Assembly: GCA_024236075.1 (NCBI GenBank)
Contig: JACKLE010000009.1
Span: 1 to 64,000 of the forward strand
Reading direction: 5' to 3'
DNA: 64,000 nucleotides
Source of the DNA: Alphaproteobacteria bacterium
GTDB taxonomy: Bacteria > Pseudomonadota > Alphaproteobacteria > JACAEB01
In this document: positions 60,863-64,000 of the stretch, in pieces
Position numbering within the stretch: the first letter of the stretch is position 1
How the letters are laid out: every line of letters begins with the position of its first letter
The notes under the pieces: model-generated
What the model was told of the DNA's origin: nothing
Seen by the model: the letters and a program-made list of their open reading frames with translations, nothing else
The model's database searches: none
Translations under genes and position numbers: made by a program

Positions 60863-63148
60863 TTAGAACCTCAGCTGCACCGTCGCGCCGACGAAGCGGT
60901 CGGCATCCTTCGGCACGAGCTGATTGATGTTGACCGTCGTCGTCTGCAGGAAGTCCTGCAGCAGCCAGGTCGCATAGTGCTCGTTCAGGGCGTTCTTCAC
61001 GAAGAAGGTGACGCGGTAGGCCCCGCTCGGATCGCCGACGCCGAAGCTCAGGTCGAGGAGCCCGTAGGCCTTCTGCGAGGTGTCGGGGTTCTGATTGAGG
61101 TCGAACACGATATCGTCCTGCCACGAATAATTCGCCTGGACGAAGCCGTTGACGCCGAGATTGAAGAGCGGGCGCTCGTAGCGCGAGCCGACGCTCACCT
61201 TCCACTCCGGCGCGTTGGGAAGCTGGCCGCCGTCGAGGGGCTTGCGGTTCGTGCCGACGCAGTCCGGGTCGGCGAGATAGCACTGCCCGGCCGGGAAGTT
61301 CACGATCCGCGCATTGGCGAAGGTGAAGCCGCCGAAGATGAGCCATTCGTCGGTGGGCTTGGCCTGGATGTCGGCCTCGATGCCGCGCGTGCGCACGGAG
61401 CCCGCGTTCTGGACGATGAAGCGGTTGTCGGCCGTGCTGAAGGCCTGGGCCTGGAAGTCGTCGTAGTCCACCCAGAAGGCCGCGAGATCGACCGAAAGGC
61501 GCCGGTCGAAGAAGCGTGCCTTGAGGCCGATCTCATAGGCGTTCGAGGTTTCCGGATCGACCGCGCGCTTCACGTCGGCGGGCGTCGCATTGAGGGTGAC
61601 GTCCGTCGCCGGGCCCTTATAGCCGCGCCCGTAGGAGATGTAGCCCTTCATCGTGTCCGAGAAGGCGTACTGAGCGCCCGCGCGGGCCGACCAGCCGACA
61701 TCGTGAAGATTGAAGTAGGCGTCGAGCGGCCCGAGATTGGGAATGACCGTGTCGCCGGGATAGGCCGGAAGCGGCAGGCCCGGTCGCGTCGAGTGGACCT
61801 TCATCTCCTCGTATTGCAGCCGTCCGCCTCCGAACAAAGTGAGCTTGTCGGTGGCGTGCCAGTCGAGCTGGCCGAAGCCGGAATAGTGGACCGTCTCGAC
61901 CTCGGTGCGGAAGAAGCCCGAGCGCGGAGTGTAGGTGAGCCCGATGCCGGGGCAGGACGCGCCCACGGGAGCGCCCGTGCACGACACCGTACGCCGCTCG
62001 AAGATGCGCTCCTGGAAGAGGTAGGACATGAAGCCGCCGACCACATATTCGATCGGCCCCGAGCCGTTCGAGTTGAGGCGCAGCTCCTGCGTGAGCTGAT
62101 AGAAGTCGGTCTCGCCCTCGTTGAGATTGAAGTTCGTTTCTCCGACCACGGGATTGAGATCGGAGGTCGGCGTCTCGTCGATGTCGGAGTTCGACTCGAG
62201 GTTCCAGCGCCGGTAGGCCGTGATCGAGGTGAGCGTCGAGCTGCCGAGATCGGCATTGGCCTCGACCGAGCCGCCGAACTGCTCGCTGTCGTTGAAGATG
62301 CGCGCGTTCGAGTTGGTGGTGCGGCTTTCCTTGCCCGCCGTGGCCGGAGCGATGAGCGAGATGAGAAGGGGTGAGGTGTATTTCTTGCCCACCCATTGGC
62401 AGCATTCGTTCTCGCGCCGCGCATAGTCCCCGATGAAGGTGAGCTTCAACCAGTCGTTCGGCTTCACGTCGAAAAGCGCGCGGGCCCCGTAGTAGAAGGC
62501 GCCGTTCACGTCGCGGCCGTCGTAGAAATTGTGGATGTACCCGTCGCGGTCGGTGACGCTCGCGGTGACGCGGAAGCCGGCATTCGCGCCCAGCGGACCG
62601 GAGACCGTCGCGCGTCCGTTGTACTCGTTGAGCTCGGCGACCGTCGCCTCGAAGACCGCCTCCATCTCCTTGCTCGGACGCTTGGAGACGATGTTGATGA
62701 CGCCGGCCGAGGCCCCCTTGCCGAAAAGCGTGCTCTGCGGCCCGCGCAGGACCTCGATGCGATCGATGTCGATGAGATCGCCGAAGCCTTGCTCCTGGCG
62801 CTGAAGGACGACGCCGTCGACGACCACCGAGACGCTCGGCTCGACGGCCGCGCTGTAGACGGCGGTGCCGACGCCGCGAATGTTGATCGAGCTGCCGCGC
62901 GTGTCCTGGCCCTCTCGGAACGAGACGGACGGGGCGAGCTTGCCGATGTCCTCGACGTTCGAGATGAGCGACTTCGACAGCATGTCGCCGGAGATCGAGG
63001 TGACCGCGACCGGCACGTCCTCGAGACGCTGCTCGCGCCGCTGCGCCGTCACGATGATCTCGTCGACCGCGGCGTAGGAGGGAGGCGCCGCGACGACCCC
63101 CAGAAGCCCGAGCGCCACACAGCCTCGGATGCGCTTGCCACTCAACAT
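60863..63148 (-). CDS. TonB-dependent outer-membrane receptor
   Basis: 761 residues: signal peptide (about 1-26), TonB-box-like DEIIVTAQRREQ, plug domain (VPVAVTSISGDML through INIVSKRPSKE), and a 22-strand barrel ending in the outer-membrane signature VGATVQLRF. The gene has GGGAGGG eight bases before ATG 63148. The strong AT-rich promoter region upstream carries a palindrome over the -10. Substrate is not evident; no siderophore or cobalamin genes adjoin it, and this sequence type (QRREQRLEDVPV) is common in oligotrophic alphaproteobacteria taking up varied organic ligands. Confidence 0.95.
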   Translation of the reverse strand: MLSGKRIRGCVALGLLGVVAAPPSYAAVDEIIVTAQRREQRLEDVPVAVTSISGDMLSKSLISNVEDIGKLAPSVSFREGQDTRGSSINIRGVGTAVYSAAVEPSVSVVVDGVVLQRQEQGFGDLIDIDRIEVLRGPQSTLFGKGASAGVINIVSKRPSKEMEAVFEATVAELNEYNGRATVSGPLGANAGFRVTASVTDRDGYIHNFYDGRDVNGAFYYGARALFDVKPNDWLKLTFIGDYARRENECCQWVGKKYTSPLLISLIAPATAGKESRTTNSNARIFNDSEQFGGSVEANADLGSSTLTSITAYRRWNLESNSDIDETPTSDLNPVVGETNFNLNEGETDFYQLTQELRLNSNGSGPIEYVVGGFMSYLFQERIFERRTVSCTGAPVGASCPGIGLTYTPRSGFFRTEVETVHYSGFGQLDWHATDKLTLFGGGRLQYEEMKVHSTRPGLPLPAYPGDTVIPNLGPLDAYFNLHDVGWSARAGAQYAFSDTMKGYISYGRGYKGPATDVTLNATPADVKRAVDPETSNAYEIGLKARFFDRRLSVDLAAFWVDYDDFQAQAFSTADNRFIVQNAGSVRTRGIEADIQAKPTDEWLIFGGFTFANARIVNFPAGQCYLADPDCVGTNRKPLDGGQLPNAPEWKVSVGSRYERPLFNLGVNGFVQANYSWQDDIVFDLNQNPDTSQKAYGLLDLSFGVGDPSGAYRVTFFVKNALNEHYATWLLQDFLQTTTVNINQLVPKDADRFVGATVQLRF

Positions 63149-63214
63149 CTACTGCCCTCCCCGGACGGCCCGAATGCCCGACCGCGAGGATCGGAATGCG
63201 GGTCTGCTTTTTAC

Positions 63215-63239
63215 AAAACTCGATCTAGATCATAGTTTT
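63215..63239. promoter_or_regulatory. Near-palindromic operator overlapping the TonB receptor -10
   Basis: AAAACT (63215-63220) and AGTTTT (63234-63239) flank the perfect palindrome GATCTAGATC (63222-63231), a 25-bp near-symmetrical site. It overlaps the -10 hexamer of the promoter called at 63229-63258, as expected for a repressor operator. Confidence 0.6.
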
Positions 63240-63258
63240 CAGTCTAGGATAGAGTCAA
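63229..63258 (-). promoter_or_regulatory. Sigma-70-like promoter of the TonB receptor gene
   Basis: On the minus strand TTGACT (63258-63253) and TATGAT (63234-63229) are 18 bp apart, close to consensus. Transcription would begin near 63222, about 75 bases before the ATG. The surrounding 63205-63320 is markedly AT-rich for this genome. The rest of the gap to the tRNA (63321-63594) holds nothing recognised. Confidence 0.65.
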
Positions 63259-63594
63259 ACGACTTTTATGACCGAAAATGTGCTAACTACCGCGATATGA
63301 TAGCAGTATTAAATATGACCTGAGTTCAACATAAAAACGCGCGCTCTTGCGGCCGAAGCCGACAATGACGCGGCTTCCCATTCGCTCGCTGAGAGAGCCG
63401 GAAAGGCCGCTCTCACCATGCGTGCAGACGGGCCGCGGGCTCGCTTGAGGCCGTGCGAATGCCTCGGCACGCCCGTGCGTCCTGTTCCGGGGACCGTTGA
63501 GGAGCCGGCAGCGGCGAGCGCGACCGGGCCGCAGGATCGCCGCGGCGCCGTTCAGGCGCGATCGCGGACGGCATGTGCGAATTGGCGGAAGGAA

Positions 63595-63671
63595 TGGTCG
63601 GAGCGGCGGGATTTGAACCCACGACCCCCAGCGCCCCATGCTGGTGCGCTACCAGGCTGCGCCACGCTCCG
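63595..63671 (-). tRNA. tRNA-Pro (GGG anticodon)
   Basis: Minus-strand cloverleaf of 77 nt. Acceptor arms CGGAGCG and CGCTCCG, discriminator A, encoded CCA. The anticodon stem CCAGC/GCTGG encloses ATGGGGC, anticodon GGG (Pro). The D-arm GGCGCAGCCTGGTAGCGC and T-arm GGTTCAAATCC fit. Confidence 0.96.
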
Positions 63672-63748
63672 ACTTTCGGGGTATTTCAGGGCGCCCTTTG
63701 CGTGCCATGCGAGGCTGCGCCGCGCAAGTCCCGGGCGAGCGGATTCCT

Positions 63749-64000
63749 TCAGCCCGCTCCCGCGCCGCCGAAATGGCGGGCGGCGACGGACCGCGCCTCG
63801 TCGAGGCGCGCCTTGAGCGCTTCGAGCTCGATGCGTGCCGCCAGCAGGCGCTCGCGCGCTTCGCTCCCGAGGGAGGCGATGGCTCCCGCATCGGCGGGAA
63901 GGATGCGCGTGCCCTCCCCGGCCTGGCCGTCGGCCATCCCGCGCACCGTGAAGCGCTGCTCCTCGCTCAAAGGCTCGTCCGAATGGCCCACCGTGCGCAC
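63749..64000 (-). CDS. Hypothetical protein, probably truncated by the window edge
   Basis: Open frame of 83 residues reaching the end of the window; it may continue beyond. The visible part has a helical, Ala/Glu/Arg-rich segment (ARERLLAARIELEALKARLD) that could form a coiled coil, and ends in HFGGAGAG. No domain recognised. The frame composition is acceptable for a real gene, but evidence is thin. Confidence 0.4.
   Translation of the reverse strand: MRTVGHSDEPLSEEQRFTVRGMADGQAGEGTRILPADAGAIASLGSEARERLLAARIELEALKARLDEARSVAARHFGGAGAG

Overview
The window is high-GC bacterial DNA packed with ordinary chromosomal genes. Gene content points to an alphaproteobacterium, probably of the Hyphomicrobiales/Parvibaculum type. 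The pointers are rplM-rpsI followed by argC, a COQ9-family gene beside rpsU, an alaC-hom and glpX-recJ pair of operon halves, a DUF2842 protein, aerobic hemF, heme A synthase, and a separate petABC cytochrome bc1 operon. This placement is inference from gene order and family membership, not a database result.

Layout: 0.07-2.5 kb holds a polytopic membrane protein and uppP. tRNA-Lys and the rod-shape operon mreB-mreC-mreD-mrdA-rodA follow (2.7-8.8 kb, minus strand). leuA lies at 9-10.8 kb with an unreported-looking leader peptide. A PAS protein, ilvC, a TauE-type permease, moaE, moaD, pgsA, uvrC and a Ca/Na antiporter form a tightly packed minus-strand run to 17.5 kb. A Kef-type antiporter and a small secreted Cys protein are on the plus strand. 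Next come the methylthioadenosine salvage set mtnP-apt-mtnA plus a HIT hydrolase, and petABC (20-25.8 kb). trmL-hemF, a Spy-like protein, COQ9, def, rpsU and an MBL-rhodanese fusion lead to a translationally coupled Gfo/Idh oxidoreductase and Baeyer-Villiger-type monooxygenase (31-33.7 kb). From 35 to 44.4 kb the minus strand carries alaC-hom and glpX-recJ, separated by a 3.6 kb accessory island. Beyond it lie an L,D-transpeptidase, PHA synthase, two crotonase-family enzymes, a tannase-family esterase, argC, rpsI, rplM, metY, a secreted PHB-depolymerase-like esterase, an orphan YjhX, heme A synthase, a MaoC hydratase operon, a TonB-dependent receptor, tRNA-Pro and a truncated ORF.

The strongest unusual signals are four. 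(1) Upstream of leuA, a 42-codon leader ORF has four consecutive Leu codons, and that codon run is a perfect 9-nt complement of the leuA Shine-Dalgarno region, suggesting translational attenuation. (2) A 1.88 kb element at 39.5-41.4 kb has repeated, inverted TGTCACCGTA-type ends and one unknown 565-residue cargo gene, but no transposase. (3) rpsU has no ATG, GTG or TTG start and appears to begin at ATC behind a very strong Shine-Dalgarno. (4) A consensus-like promoter of the TonB receptor is overlapped at its -10 by a 25-bp near-palindrome.

Metabolically the window combines polyhydroxyalkanoate synthesis, crotonase/MaoC-type acyl-CoA chemistry, branched-chain amino acid, threonine/methionine and arginine synthesis, and aerobic respiration.
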